A stretch of 64,000 nt of DNA, from NCBI RefSeq assembly GCF_003268005.1, contig NZ_CP014213.1, positions 372,001 to 436,000 on the forward strand. Direction: 5' to 3'. The number at the start of each line of letters is the position of its first letter. Position 1 is the first letter of the stretch. This stretch comes from Methanosphaera sp. BMS. GTDB lineage: Archaea; Methanobacteriota; Methanobacteria; Methanobacteriales; Methanobacteriaceae. This document shows, piece after piece, positions 19,694-32,300 of the stretch. The position numbers and the translations under genes were made by a program. The notes under the pieces are model-generated. The model did not search any database. It saw only the letters and a program-made list of their open reading frames with translations, and was not told the origin of the DNA.

Positions 19694-19714
19694 CTAATAA
19701 TCTTTTTTTATTAG
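19694..19714 (+). terminator. Terminator after the giant ALP gene
   Basis: CTAATAA (19694-19700) pairs with TTATTAG (19708-19714) around a T-rich loop 18 bases after the stop codon; a T-rich stretch continues after it. Confidence 0.55.
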
Positions 19715-19830
19715 CGTTTCAACCTTTTATATTATTCAAATTAGTCATAATAGTCCGCTTCTAATAATTATGATAAAAAATAGGTAACAGAGTAATTATC
19801 CGAATATTAAAAAAAACCAACCATCGACAC

Positions 19831-20007
19831 GAGAAAATAAAACAATAACACGTTAGAAAATCAGAGAAATATACAAATATTTAATATGTATAATGTCTAA
19901 AGCTATTATCATATAAAACCTAAATAAAATGTTTAGCTTTTATGAAAACATACACATAAATAATATGTTATTTATGAAAATTATTAAAATAAGTGATGTG
20001 AACAAAA
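19831..20007 (+). promoter_or_regulatory. Upstream region shared with the ALP gene at 29352
   Basis: About 177 bases before this start match the 178 bases before the gene at 29352. Shared blocks include GAGAAAATAAAACAATAACA, ATACAAATATTTAATATG, ACCTAAATAAAATGTTTAG and ATGAAAACAT, in the same order and spacing. The TATA-like TTTAATATG and the AATAAAATGTTTAG block are candidate promoter parts. Common control of the two genes is inferred. Confidence 0.6.
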
Positions 20008-23000
20008 ATGGAAAAAACCAAAATAATCCTGCTACTAGCCATCCTACTGGTATTGCTGGTAGGAGCTGTAAGTGCAAGCGATGTATCAAGTGATACAAGT
20101 GATATGCTTGAAAGTATTGGTACGGATGCACCTGCAGCAGTGGAAGTAGCGGTACAAGAAAAAAGTACACCCAATATGGATGTACAGGAAAAAGTAGTAG
20201 AACAAAAAGAGAATAGTTTAAACGGAGTGAAAAATTCAAAAAGAGATAATAATGATTATTATAGCGAACAATCTATCGAAAAAAGCATATATGATACTCC
20301 CAATATAAAAAGGGAGGCAAATACCGGAACATTCACACAATTAATCGATTTGATAAATCAAACCCAGGAGGGCAGCATTATCGAATTGGATATGGATTAT
20401 GAATATGACGGTGCTTCAATCGACGGCGTATCTATCACTAAATCAATAACCATCGACGGACACGGATACACATTAAACGGTAAAGATTCAGGTGCAATCA
20501 TGGACATAACCGCCGGTACGATAGTATTGAAAAATATAATATTCACAAACGCTTCCCTCAAAAGGAATATAAGTGCTGATCTTGGTGCTGCAATTTATAA
20601 TGATGCTGATTTAACAGTGATAAACTGCACATTCACCAATAATAATGCCACCAACATGGGCGGTGCCATTTATTCCAAGGGTAACCTTGTCATACTTGAT
20701 TCAACATTCATAAATAATCACGCCAAGTATGGTGGTGCTATAGAGAATAATGTAGGAAACCTCACCATAAATAATTCAACATTCATTGAAAACTCAGGAA
20801 TATTTATCGGAGCTATTGATATTACCAAGGGAAACTGTACTATAACAAATTCCACGTTTGAAAAAAATACAGCCATGATGGCCGGAGCAGTATATGATGA
20901 TGATGGTATCCTAACGATTTCTGACAGCATATTCACCAATAACAGTGCCAGCATTGCTGGAGCAGTACGTGGTGGTACTTGTATTAACTGTACGTTTACC
21001 GAAAATTCGGCAGTGTTTGTCGGAGGAGCATTATCCGAAAGCGATGCAATTAATTCCACTTTCATCAGGAATCATGCGGAAACTGGTGGAGCAATGAGTG
21101 GTGGAAATATAATTAACTGTGAATTCGTAGATAACGAAGCAGAAGAAGGAGCTGATACATATAACACAGATTCTACTGGAACTTTCGAAGAATTATCTGA
21201 GTTAATCGACAATACTCCTGAGGGTGATGTACTTGAATTGGACATGAATTATGGATATTATGGCGGTTCAGTTGACGGTATCCAGATTAGTAAATCCATA
21301 ACTATTGATGGAAAAGGTCATACCATCAATGGAAAAAAGTTGTCACGAATATTTACTATCGTTAACGGAAATCTCACATTAAAAAATGTTACAATAGCAA
21401 ATGCAAATGAAGGAAAGGCCTCAGTAATATATTCAAATGCAGAAACTATAATAAATATCGTCAATTCCACATTAATAAACAATAAAGGGGATTATCTAAT
21501 TTACATACCTGATGGTTTCTTTAACATAGCAGATTGTGAATTCTATAATAATGCTCCACAGTGGGAAATTATATATTGTGAGGGAGAGTATAAGAATATT
21601 GCACTGAATATTACAAATTCAACATTTAATAATCCACAATTGTACTTCACATTGGACATTAGTTCAAGAGATTTAAACGTTATAAATTGTACGTTTGAAA
21701 ATGCAGAATTTGTCTTATCTGAAATTCCATCACTGAATATCGTCGATTCCACATTTAATTGTGGTGATGAAATGGGTATTTATTCACTTATGTATACTAA
21801 CGGATCTATTATCAATAATACATTTACATGTCATTCAGTAGATTTCGATACATCAAATTTAAACGTTTCATATAATATATTCATTCAATCTGAAGTATCA
21901 TCTTCCAAGTCAAACGTTAACTTTTCAAACATTGAAATCAATGATTTTACTGGAAAATTTAATGGAGCATTAAGTATTGAAAAGTCAAATATAAGCATAA
22001 CGGATTCCAGTTTTGCTAATGATTCTGCTGAAAGGTATGGTGGTGCAATATACTTCAACCAAGGTAATTTAAACATTTCCGATACAGTATTTGATAACAA
22101 TAGTGCCGGATATGGTGGAGCATTAATGATAATGAATTATGACTCCATAAACATAGAAAACAACACCTTTAAAAAAAATCATGCGATAATTGGAGGTGCA
22201 GTATATTCATTTTATGAATTCAATCAAAACAATACCTTCATCCGTAATTCAGCAAAAGATTGTGATGATGTGTATCAGTTTACTACCAAGGATTCACTCG
22301 ATTCATTGGTATTCAGAAGCAGAAATTACACTCCATTACAAACTAACATTACTGAGATTACAGAACTTCCATCATACTACAATCTAAATGATGATGGCTA
22401 TGTAACACCTGTTAAAGATCAGGGATTCACTGGCAGTTGTGTGACTTTTGCAGCAATAGCTGCTCTTGAATCTGCAATTTTAAAAGCAAATAATACCGCT
22501 ATGGATTTATCCGAAAACAACATGAAAAATTTGATTCACCGATACTCAATTTATGGTCAAAAATTTAATTCACCTAATCTATCAACTGCAACTGTTGCTT
22601 TAATAGATTATTTAACTAGTTGGATTGGACCTGTTTTAGAAAGTGAAGATGAATTTGATGAAAACAGTATATTCTCAGTAAAATATGATACTGTATTACC
22701 AGTTCAAAATATGGCATTCATAGGAGAAAATGATAACCATAATATTTCCTTAATGAAAAAATACATAACAGAATACGGTGGCATTATAATAGAATTATAT
22801 ATGAACGCTAGTATAGATAATGACTATAAACAATACATCAATACTGCATACCCTACCGATCATAATGTCTGTATCGTCGGCTGGGATGATGATATGGAGA
22901 TTCCAAATGCTCCAAGTAAAGGTGCATGGATTGTGAAAAACAGTTATGGTACTGATTGGGGTTATGATGGATACTTCTATCTTTCATATTATGATACACA

Positions 23001-24174
23001 ATATAATGTAGAAGTGGGTTCTTCATATGTATATAATAATCCAAACTATAATGCTATTGCAATAATCTTCAATGACACGGAAAAATATGATAAAAACTAT
23101 CAATATGAGCTAGGATTATCTGCATTCTTTAATACTGAAGATGAGTACTCCTGGTACAAAAACGTGTTCTACTCAACCGAGGAGGAAACGCTTGCGGGAA
23201 TATCCACATTCTTTGAAAAACAGACTGACTGGCAGTTATACATATACCTAAACGATGAATTAACACTAACACAGACTGGTACAAACAATGCCGGCTACTA
23301 CACTATCAAACTCGACGAATACATACCACTACAGAAAGATGACAAATTTGAAGTAGTCTTCAAAATACTAACACCAGATACGAGAATACCAATATCACTT
23401 GAGAATGATTTCATATACGGATTGTATCGTGAAAACCTATCATATGTCAGTAATGATGGAGAAAACTGGCAAGACTTGACAAATATAACATGGAAATCAT
23501 TATATTTGACATTCAACTCACAAATAGCATGTATCAAGGCATTCACAATACTGCCAACAAACACACTAAAAGTAGATACAACCGAATTTACAATAGGTCA
23601 GCCAGCAACAATACAGGCAAGCATATACTACGGCAGTCAAATAAACACGACCATAAACAAGGGAAAAATCACATTCAAGGTAAACGGTAAAACACTTAAG
23701 GACGCTGACGGTAAGGTAATCTACGCTAAGGTAGTAAACGGTACGGCTATTATCGAAGATTATGTTGTACCAAGTGATTGGGCAAAAGAAAACACGACCA
23801 TACAGGCGGTATATTCAGGTTCAAGTGATGTTGCAAAGATGACTAGCGATAAAGAAACAGTAACAATCAACACCGAAGAAACGACAATCACCACATATGA
23901 CGTCACAGCTTCTATAGGTGACGAGGTTAAACTCACTGCGACAATCAACTCACCAAATACGATAAACAATGGAAAAATAGTCTTTAAAATAAACGGTAAG
24001 ACTGTTAAAGACGCTAACGGCAAAGTAATCTATGCCAAAGTCGTCAACAATCAGGTAGTAGTAAATTACACAGTGCCTGCGGATATGAAATCTAAAAGTT
24101 ATAATCTTACAGCTGTTTTCATATCATCGGAGTATGAACGTATTGAAGATACGAAGACCTTGACCGTGATATAA
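20008..24174 (+). CDS. Surface papain-like (C1A) protease with beta-helix, lectin-like and Ig-like domains (1388 aa)
   Basis: The signal peptide (IILLLAILLVLLVGAVSA) is followed by two beta-helix blocks (residues about 110-390 and 400-770). A C1A peptidase domain follows with the oxyanion Gln805 (VKDQGFTGSC), nucleophile Cys811, His952 (DHNVCIVGWD) and Asn978 (WIVKNSYGTDWGYDG). The residue after Cys is Val where papains usually have Trp. Residues about 1025-1180 form the lectin-like domain often paired with this peptidase in archaea (YQYELGLSAFF to DDKFEVVFKIL). Two Ig-like domains end the protein (KVNGKTLKDADGKVIYAKVV twice, slightly varied). It probably acts outside the cell; substrate unknown. 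GTGATGTGAAC upstream may serve for ribosome binding. Confidence 0.92.
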   Translation: MEKTKIILLLAILLVLLVGAVSASDVSSDTSDMLESIGTDAPAAVEVAVQEKSTPNMDVQEKVVEQKENSLNGVKNSKRDNNDYYSEQSIEKSIYDTPNIKREANTGTFTQLIDLINQTQEGSIIELDMDYEYDGASIDGVSITKSITIDGHGYTLNGKDSGAIMDITAGTIVLKNIIFTNASLKRNISADLGAAIYNDADLTVINCTFTNNNATNMGGAIYSKGNLVILDSTFINNHAKYGGAIENNVGNLTINNSTFIENSGIFIGAIDITKGNCTITNSTFEKNTAMMAGAVYDDDGILTISDSIFTNNSASIAGAVRGGTCINCTFTENSAVFVGGALSESDAINSTFIRNHAETGGAMSGGNIINCEFVDNEAEEGADTYNTDSTGTFEELSELIDNTPEGDVLELDMNYGYYGGSVDGIQISKSITIDGKGHTINGKKLSRIFTIVNGNLTLKNVTIANANEGKASVIYSNAETIINIVNSTLINNKGDYLIYIPDGFFNIADCEFYNNAPQWEIIYCEGEYKNIALNITNSTFNNPQLYFTLDISSRDLNVINCTFENAEFVLSEIPSLNIVDSTFNCGDEMGIYSLMYTNGSIINNTFTCHSVDFDTSNLNVSYNIFIQSEVSSSKSNVNFSNIEINDFTGKFNGALSIEKSNISITDSSFANDSAERYGGAIYFNQGNLNISDTVFDNNSAGYGGALMIMNYDSINIENNTFKKNHAIIGGAVYSFYEFNQNNTFIRNSAKDCDDVYQFTTKDSLDSLVFRSRNYTPLQTNITEITELPSYYNLNDDGYVTPVKDQGFTGSCVTFAAIAALESAILKANNTAMDLSENNMKNLIHRYSIYGQKFNSPNLSTATVALIDYLTSWIGPVLESEDEFDENSIFSVKYDTVLPVQNMAFIGENDNHNISLMKKYITEYGGIIIELYMNASIDNDYKQYINTAYPTDHNVCIVGWDDDMEIPNAPSKGAWIVKNSYGTDWGYDGYFYLSYYDTQYNVEVGSSYVYNNPNYNAIAIIFNDTEKYDKNYQYELGLSAFFNTEDEYSWYKNVFYSTEEETLAGISTFFEKQTDWQLYIYLNDELTLTQTGTNNAGYYTIKLDEYIPLQKDDKFEVVFKILTPDTRIPISLENDFIYGLYRENLSYVSNDGENWQDLTNITWKSLYLTFNSQIACIKAFTILPTNTLKVDTTEFTIGQPATIQASIYYGSQINTTINKGKITFKVNGKTLKDADGKVIYAKVVNGTAIIEDYVVPSDWAKENTTIQAVYSGSSDVAKMTSDKETVTINTEETTITTYDVTASIGDEVKLTATINSPNTINNGKIVFKINGKTVKDANGKVIYAKVVNNQVVVNYTVPADMKSKSYNLTAVFISSEYERIEDTKTLTVI

Positions 24175-24234
24175 TTAAAAACGTTAACGTATCATGTTTT
24201 ATTTTTAATTATTTATTTTTTTTCTTTTTTTTTT
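24173..24234 (+). terminator. Terminator after the first C1A ALP gene
   Basis: AATTAAAAA (24173-24181), overlapping the stop codon, is complementary to TTTTTAATT (24202-24210), followed by a nearly unbroken T run to 24234. Confidence 0.65.
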
Positions 24235-24726
24235 AGTTTCTTTCCCCATTAAATTGTTCTACAACCCTTTTTTTATTCAGATTAACCAGTATCAACTTTA
24301 TAAAAATATTCTCATAATCATGAATTCTTTTAATGTCACTATGATTGTTTTTCAATCTTTTTATAGCAAATGATGTCATAAGCAATCTAGTTTAGGTTTT
24401 TTATGTGATCAGTGTAGCTTTTTCTATTAGCTAAAAAGAAGAATATCACATAGGAATACTTAGAGTCTTATAATCCTCAAGACTCATATGCATTTTTTCA
24501 ATTATCCAACTAAATCCCTAAAAATAAACACACCCCAATAAACAAAAGAAAATTAAGAATATTTGATAAAAGACGGAATTTAATAAGAATTATTTTAAAA
24601 AAAATAGGAAATAATAATCAAATTACATTGAAATTAATGAATTTCATATATGTTAACATTTTTATAAAATGTCTAATAAATACATTCATATGCAGGATTT
24701 TGTATAAAATATTTAGGAGGCTTTTT
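24235..24726. other. Intergenic region before the second C1A ALP
   Basis: This is AT-rich DNA with no gene. The frame of the next gene stays open back to an ATG at 24628, but that extension is low-complexity and the good ribosome site AGGAGG at 24715-24720 argues for the start at 24727. No similarity to the shared upstream region of the neighbouring ALPs was seen. Confidence 0.45.
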
Positions 24727-27700
24727 ATGAAGAGAAAACTCGTTCCTGTATTAATATTTCTCGTGTTGATCTGTTCGCTTGTTTGTGTAGCTTCAGCAAC
24801 GGACATGAACAACATTGATGATGGGATTGATTATGAAATCGATTCCCAAGACAATAGTATTGCTAATGAGGTTAGCATTACTGATTTAAATGAAGTAAAA
24901 AATCTAAAATCAAATGCCAAGGACTTTTCCAGTGAACGTTCTATTGAAAAAAATACACAGGATAGGTCTAGTCTAAAAGAAGATGAAAATACTGGAACAT
25001 TCACACAATTATCCGATTTGATAAATCAAACCCAAGAGGGCAGCATTATCGAATTGGATATGGATTATGAATATGACGGTGCTTCAATCGACGGTGTCTA
25101 TATCAATAAATCAATAACAATTGACGGACACGGATACACATTAAACGGTAAGGATTCCGGTGCAATCATGGACATAAATGCCGGTACGATAGTATTGAAA
25201 AATATCATATTCACAAATGCTCGTATTGACAGAGACATTGATGGTGACGTCGGAGCTGCAATTTTTAATGATGCTGATTTAACAGTGATAAACTGTACCT
25301 TCACAAATAATTACGCCGGTAACTTGGGCGGTGCAATTTATTCCGGCGGTACATTAGTAGTACTTGATTCAACATTTACAAATAATTCAGCAAAGTATGC
25401 AGGTGCAATACGTAACTTTGGGGGTACTCTCAGCATAAGCAATTCAACATTCAGCGAAAACACAGCAGCAATTGGCGGAGCAGTAAATAATCAAGAAGGA
25501 GACTGTTACATAAGAAACTCAACATTCGAAAACAATACTTCTATGATAGGTGGAGCAGTATACAACGCTAACTGTATTAATTCCACATTTACCCAGAATT
25601 CAGCATCAATTGGTGGTGGAGCATTAGCTGATTGTGATGCAATTAACTGTACATTCATCAATAACAGTGCCCTTGTTGGTGGAGCTATGAGTCATGGAAG
25701 TGCAATTGACTGCATATTCATAAACAATACAGCAGAAGAAGGAACTGATAGCTACGATACTGATTTTCCAGGAACATTCGAGGCATTATCCGACTTAATC
25801 AACAATACCCAAGAGGGTGGTGTACTTGAATTGGATATGAATTATGGATATTATGGTGGTTCGGTTGACGGTATCATAATCAATAAAACAATAACCATAG
25901 ATGCAAAAGGACATAGCCTCGATGGAAGGAAACTATCCAGGATATTCACAATCCTTGACGGAAATCTTACATTGAATAATATTACATTAGCAAATGGAAT
26001 TGACGAGGAAGGATATGCCTCAGCAATATACTCACAAGCAGATAACATAATAACCATTGCCAATTCCACAATCAAAGACAATACAGGATACTATATAATC
26101 AACATTGATGGTGGATTTCTTAACATAATAGATAGTGAATTATATGATAATACTCCAGAGTATGTACTTGTAAATGTTCATGGTGACTACAAGAATATAA
26201 CGATGAATATTACAAATTCAAGATTTGATAATTCTTTAGAGTATAGGGATACATTGGATGTCACTTCAAGAGATTTAAACATAATAAATTGTACATTTGA
26301 AGATAAAAGCTTTACCCTTTTTGAGGTTTCATCATTAACTATCGCTAATTCCACATTCAATGGTGATAAGGGGGTTGCTTACATTATATATGCTAACGGA
26401 TCATTCATCAATAATACTGTTACAGATGGTAGGATAGTTTTTAATGAGGGAAACTTCAACGTCACGGATAATACATTCAACAATACCCGTATAGGCTGTA
26501 GCATTTCAACAGTTAACTTTTCAAACAATGAAGTTGTTGAACAAAAAGAAAGCAGTACCGGAGCATTAACTATTGATAATGCAAATATAAGCATAACAGA
26601 TTCCACTTTCGTTAATAATGCTGCTGAAATATATGGTGGGGCATTATACTTTAATCAAGGAAACCTAAACATATCCAACACAGTCTTTGATAATAACTCT
26701 GCCGGAACGGGTGGAGCACTACTGATAATGGATTATGAATCCATAAAAGTAGACAACAACACTTTTAAAAATAATCATGCAACTGTCGGAGGAGCAGTAT
26801 ATTCATTATATGAATTCAATCAAAACAACACATTCATCAATAATTCGGCAAAAACAGGAAATAATGTATATCAGTTCACTACCAAGGATTCAATTGATTC
26901 ACTAGTATTCAGAAGCAGAAATTACACGCCATTACAAATCAATTATACTGATGAGATAACTGATCTTCCATCATACTATAACCTAAACGATGAGGGTCTT
27001 TGTACCCCTGTTAAATATCAGGGAAGAAGTGGTGCATGCGTATCCTTTGGAACATTAGCTGCTCTTGAATCCTCCATATTAAAAGCCAATAATACCATAA
27101 TGGACTTATCTGAAAATAATATGAAAAATCTGGTTCACAACTACTCAATTTTCGGTAAATACTATAATAGGGTTAAACAAGGAGGAACTTATAATGATAT
27201 AATATACTATCTTACAAGCTGGTTAGGCCCTGTCCTGGAAAGTGAAGATGAATTTGATGATAACAGTATCTTCTCACCAAGATATGATACCATATTGCCA
27301 GTTCAAAATGTAGCATTCATAGGGGACGATGATATACTCCTGATATTTCATTAATCAAAACATCCATAATAAAATATGGTGGGCTTATGATAGCAGTGGA
27401 TTTAAACGCCAGTAGTGAAAATGATTATAAGCAATATAAAAAGTATACAGGTTCACCAGATCACTTTGTATGTATCATCGGATGGGATGATGAGATGGAG
27501 ATTCCAAATGCTCCGGATAAAGGTGCATGGATTGTGAAAAATAGTTATGGTGAAGAGTGGGGATATGACGGATACTTCTATCTTTCATATTATGATGAAA
27601 CATATGACAATGGAATAGACGTTGGAAGTGTGTTAGACTTACTTGATTTTAGACATTATGACGCCAGTGCAATAATATTCAATGACACGGACAAATATGA

Positions 27701-28787
27701 TAAAAACTATCAATACGAGCTGGGATTATCCACATTCTTTAACAACGAAACAAACTACTCATGGTATAAAAATACATTCTATTCAACCGAGGAGGAAACA
27801 CTTGCAGGAATATCCACCTACTTCGAAAAGCCGACCGACTGGCAGTTATACATATACCTAAACGATGAATTAACACTAACACAAAGCGGTACAAACAATG
27901 CCGGCTACTACACTATCAAACTCGACGAATACATACCACTACAAAAGGATGACAAATTTGAAGCAGTCTTCAAAATACTAACACCAGAAACCGCAATACC
28001 AGTATCCATAAAGGGCGACTTCATCTATGGAATCTACCATGAAAACCTATCCTATATCAGTACTGACGGAGAAAACTGGCAAGATCTGGCAAATATGACA
28101 TGGAAGACATCAATATTTAGAACGATAAACTCACAGGTAGCATGTATCAAGGCATTCACAATACTGCCAACAAACACACTAAAAGTAGATACAACCGAAT
28201 TTACGATAGGTCAGCCAGCAACAATACAGGCAAGCATATACTACGGCAGTCAAATAAACACGACCATAAACAAGGGAAAAATCACATTCAAGGTAAACGG
28301 TAAAACACTTAAGGACGCTGACGGTAAGGTAATCTACGCTAAGGTAGTAAACGGTACGGCTGTAATCGAAGATTATGTTGTACCAAGTGATTGGGCAAAA
28401 GAAAACACGACCATACAGGCGGTATACTCAGGTTCAAGTGATGTTGCAAAGATGACTAGCGATAAAGAAACAGTCACAATCAACGCCGAAGAAACGACAA
28501 TCACCACATATGACGTCACAGCTTCTATAGGTGACGAGGTTAAACTCACTGCGACAATCAACTCACCAAATACGATAAACACCGGAAAAATCGTGTTCAA
28601 AATCAATGGTAAAACAGTTAAAGACTCTAACGGCAAAGTAATCTATGCCAAAGTCGTCAACAATCAGGTAGTAGTAAATTACACAGTGCCTGCGGATATG
28701 AAAGCTAAAAGTTATAATCTTACAGCCGTTTTCATATCATCGGAGTATGAACGTATTGAAGATACGAAGACCTTAACAGTGATATAA
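24727..28787 (+). pseudogene. Frameshifted paralogue of the surface C1A protease (beta-helix/peptidase/lectin/Ig)
   Basis: Start ATG 24727 follows AGGAGG. The first frame (to 27354) encodes a signal peptide, two beta-helix blocks and the first half of the peptidase with Cys771 (QGRSGACVSFG). It then runs into LLIFH and a stop. The second frame carries DISLIKTSIIKYGG, the His (DHFVCIIGWDD) and Asn (KNSYGEEWGYDG) of the triad, the lectin-like domain and two Ig-like domains to 28787. Removing the extra AT in ATATA at 27332-27336 restores alignment with the intact neighbour. As sequenced, the Cys and His lie on separate polypeptides, so no active protease is made. The Asp before the active-site Gln is Tyr here. 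This may be a phase-variable or recently broken gene, or an assembly error. Confidence 0.87.
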
Positions 28788-28791
28788 AATA

Positions 28792-28845
28792 AATTAAGAA
28801 GAAAAGGATATGATTACTTTAATTTCTTAATTTTCTTTTATTCAC
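28792..28845 (+). terminator. Terminator after the second C1A ALP
   Basis: AATTAAGAA (28792-28800) pairs perfectly with TTCTTAATT (28824-28832), followed by a T-rich tail. Confidence 0.65.
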
Positions 28846-29173
28846 CTTTCTTTTATCTATAATCCATAAAAAAAGTTGTGGTGAATAAAAACATGGATTT
28901 AACACGTCTTAACCTCCTCTTTCCTTCTTTTTTATTAGCAATCTGATACTACTATTAAATTGATAGACTAAACTGTTTTATATTTATTAACATAAGAAAT
29001 ATTCAAACAAACTAAACTACGAAGATTAAAAACCATCAAATGATATAAGGATAATATACATTTACCATTACCACCTACACCCCCTTTTTTTAATAACACC
29101 ATGTGTATCCCATTTTAATCATTATATAACAGAAAACATGTTAAAAGCCGAAAATAAAAATAACCACCCCTCT

Positions 29174-29351
29174 GAGAAAATAAAACAATAACAAGCATAC
29201 AAAACTCAACGAAAAATACAAATATTTAATATGAATAATATCAAAATCTAATATCATATAATACCTAAATAAAATGTTTAGTTTTAATGAAAACATTTTA
29301 TACTATGTTATTATGAAAATTATCAAAAAATAATATGCCAGGTTGATAAAA
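29174..29351 (+). promoter_or_regulatory. Upstream region duplicated from the ALP gene at 20008
   Basis: It has the same blocks in the same order as at 19831-20007. The ribosome-site area reads CCAGGTTGATAAAA before ATG 29352, where the other copy has AAGTGATGTGAACAAAA. Confidence 0.6.
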
Positions 29352-32300
29352 ATGGAGAAGACCAAAGTGATTCTGCTACTAGCCGTACTGCTAGTACTAC
29401 TAGTAGGAGCTGTAAGTGCAAGTGATGTGTCAAATGATACACTAGGTGCAGATGCACCTGAAAGTATAGCTACGGATACACCAGCATATGAAGAAGTAGC
29501 AGTACAAAAACAAGCTACGCCAGAAATGGATGTGCAGAAAAACACAGTAAAAAGTAATGAAAAATTACAAGATGAGAAAACTCTCAAAACAGCATCATCA
29601 TATGATGTAACTACCTATCAGGAATTGCATGATGCATTAACAAATTTGGATGATGAATATATAACAGTCAATATTAAAGATAACATAAAACTTAACGGTA
29701 CCATAATGGTTGAAGCTATAGATGTTACTTCTCCTATATATGTAACTATCAACGGAGAAGGAAAAACGATAGATGGAGACCATAAACACTACTTCATGAA
29801 TATACATTCACCACTGCTGGAAGTTACTATAAACAACCTCACAATCAACAACTGTACTGGTGCTCCTTCTCTAGTTGATGGTTCTCAATTAACTGCCGGT
29901 GGAGCAATCAGAAATTATGCTACTTTAACCGTAAACAACACACGATTTGAGGGCAACAATGCTGAATTGTATGGTGGGGCAATTTGGAATCATGATACTT
30001 TAATTGTCGATAACAGTGAATTCAACAACAACACTGTACATGCTGATAACTTCGGATCCAACAATGGAGTTGGACAAGGTGGAGCAATTTATGGAGGTTT
30101 TGTAATCGTCAACAACACACGATTTGCCAGCAACAATGCAGAGGGTGGTGGAGCAATCTTTATTGATTCTGGTAATTTAACTGTGGATAACACAGAATTT
30201 ACGGGCAACCATGCAGAAATGGGTGGTGGAGCAATCTACATTGGCAGTACTTCAACCGTAACTAACACGGTATTCAACAACAATACCGCAGAGAGGTTGG
30301 GTGGAGCAATCAATAATGGTGGTACTTTAATTGTAGATAACACAGAATTTACCAACAACAATGCACATGGATTATATATAGAATATGATGAGATAGTTGG
30401 TGGTTATATGATGAGTGGTGGTTATGGTGGAGCAATCAGCAATGCCGGTACTGGTAATTTAACCGTGAATAACACAGTATTTACGGGCAACCACGCAGAT
30501 AATTATGGTGGAGCAATTGACACTACAGCATATAGTAATTTAACCGTGACTAATACACGATTCAACAACAACCACGCAGACTGGTGGGGTGGAGCAATAT
30601 ACTACACTAATGCTAGCGAACCCTCCGGATTAGGGGAATTCCATCCTCATGAGATTGGTAGTTATAATATTGCAGACACAACCTTTTATAATAATACTCC
30701 GGCAAACTTCATCATAAACCAAGATAACTATATAGACCTGGAAGAAAATGCTAATTACATTAACGTTAGCAATATGGCTATAATAGTAGATGGTGAAGAA
30801 ATATACAATGGCCCACTCTATATAGACGGGGGAAATGGCCCGGAGCGAATAGCTTATTGTGATATTCCCGAAGGTAATCATTTTGTTAAACTAATAGTCA
30901 ACGGTACAAATATAATCAATAATGAATACATACTCTCAGATACGATAGACGTAACCTATCAGGGTTTAATAGAGGTAATAGAAGAAGCAACAACGGATAT
31001 AACTATTAAACTAAAAGATGATGTATCATATAATGTACTAGAAACAATCACATTGGATAAGCCGGGCATAACCATTACAATTGATGGTAATGGACAAACG
31101 ATAAATGGAATGCAAAAACAGGTATTTCATATTAATAGTGGATCTTCATTAGTTCTGAATAATATCACAATAACAAACGGCCAAGCAAATATGGGAGGAG
31201 CAATATACAATGAGGGAACACTTATAATCATCAACTCCACACTATCAGACAACAATGCAACTTTGGGAGGAGCAATAGAAAACAATTATGGAAATTTAAC
31301 CATCACAGGCTCTACACTAGAAAACAACCAAGTAACATCAATAGTAGGAGATACATTTGAGGCTTATGCCCGTGGAGGAGCAATATACAACTTGTATGGA
31401 AATGTAACTATCACAAACACAACAATAAACAATAACCAAGCAACAGCAACAGGAGAAGACGTAACTGCTAATGCTCATGGGGGAGCAATATCCAACTTGT
31501 ATGGAACTGTAACTATCACAGACTCCACACTAGAAAATAACCAGGCAACCGCTACAGCAACAGGAAACTGGGATGTAGCTGCTAATGCTTTTGGAGGAGC
31601 GATATTCAATACCGGAACTTTAACCGTCACCGACTCCACAATAGAAAATAACCAGGCAACCGCTACAGCAACATCAACAGAAGAATATATAACTGTTAAG
31701 GCTAATGCTCTTGGAGGAGCAATATACAATACTGATACTTTAACCATAACAGAATCCGCAATAGAAAACAATAAAGCAACAACAACGGTATCAGCAACAG
31801 GATATGATGTAACTGTTGATGATAATACTAGTGGAGGAGTAATATACAATGATGAGGATAATTATAATATTACAGACACGATATTTTATAAAAATAGTCC
31901 GGCAAACTTCATCATAAACGAAACAACAAAGAACATACAACTGGTAAATAATGATAATTACATTTCTATTGTTAACTTCACTATCATAGCTGACGGTAAA
32001 GAAATAGGAAATGGTAGTTGTGTAGAAAATCTAACACAGTTTACAATACTGGATGAATATAAAAACGTTGAAATAGTCATTAACGGTACAGATGAGAAAA
32101 CATTGAATAACAGGTACATACTTAGAGGATATAGTACTGAAGTACATAATTACACGCAATTAGTAAAGGCAATAGAAAAAGCTCAACGTGAAAATTATGA
32201 TAGTTACATAATCAACTTACTGGAAGGGGATTATAATGCAACAGCCACTATATGCTGGAATAATTCAGCTACAAGAAACATCACCATAAAGGGTAATGGA

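Noticed and set aside
24628-24726. N-terminal extension of the second C1A ALP
   Set aside because: The AGGAGG at 24715-24720 and a proper signal peptide place the start at 24727.
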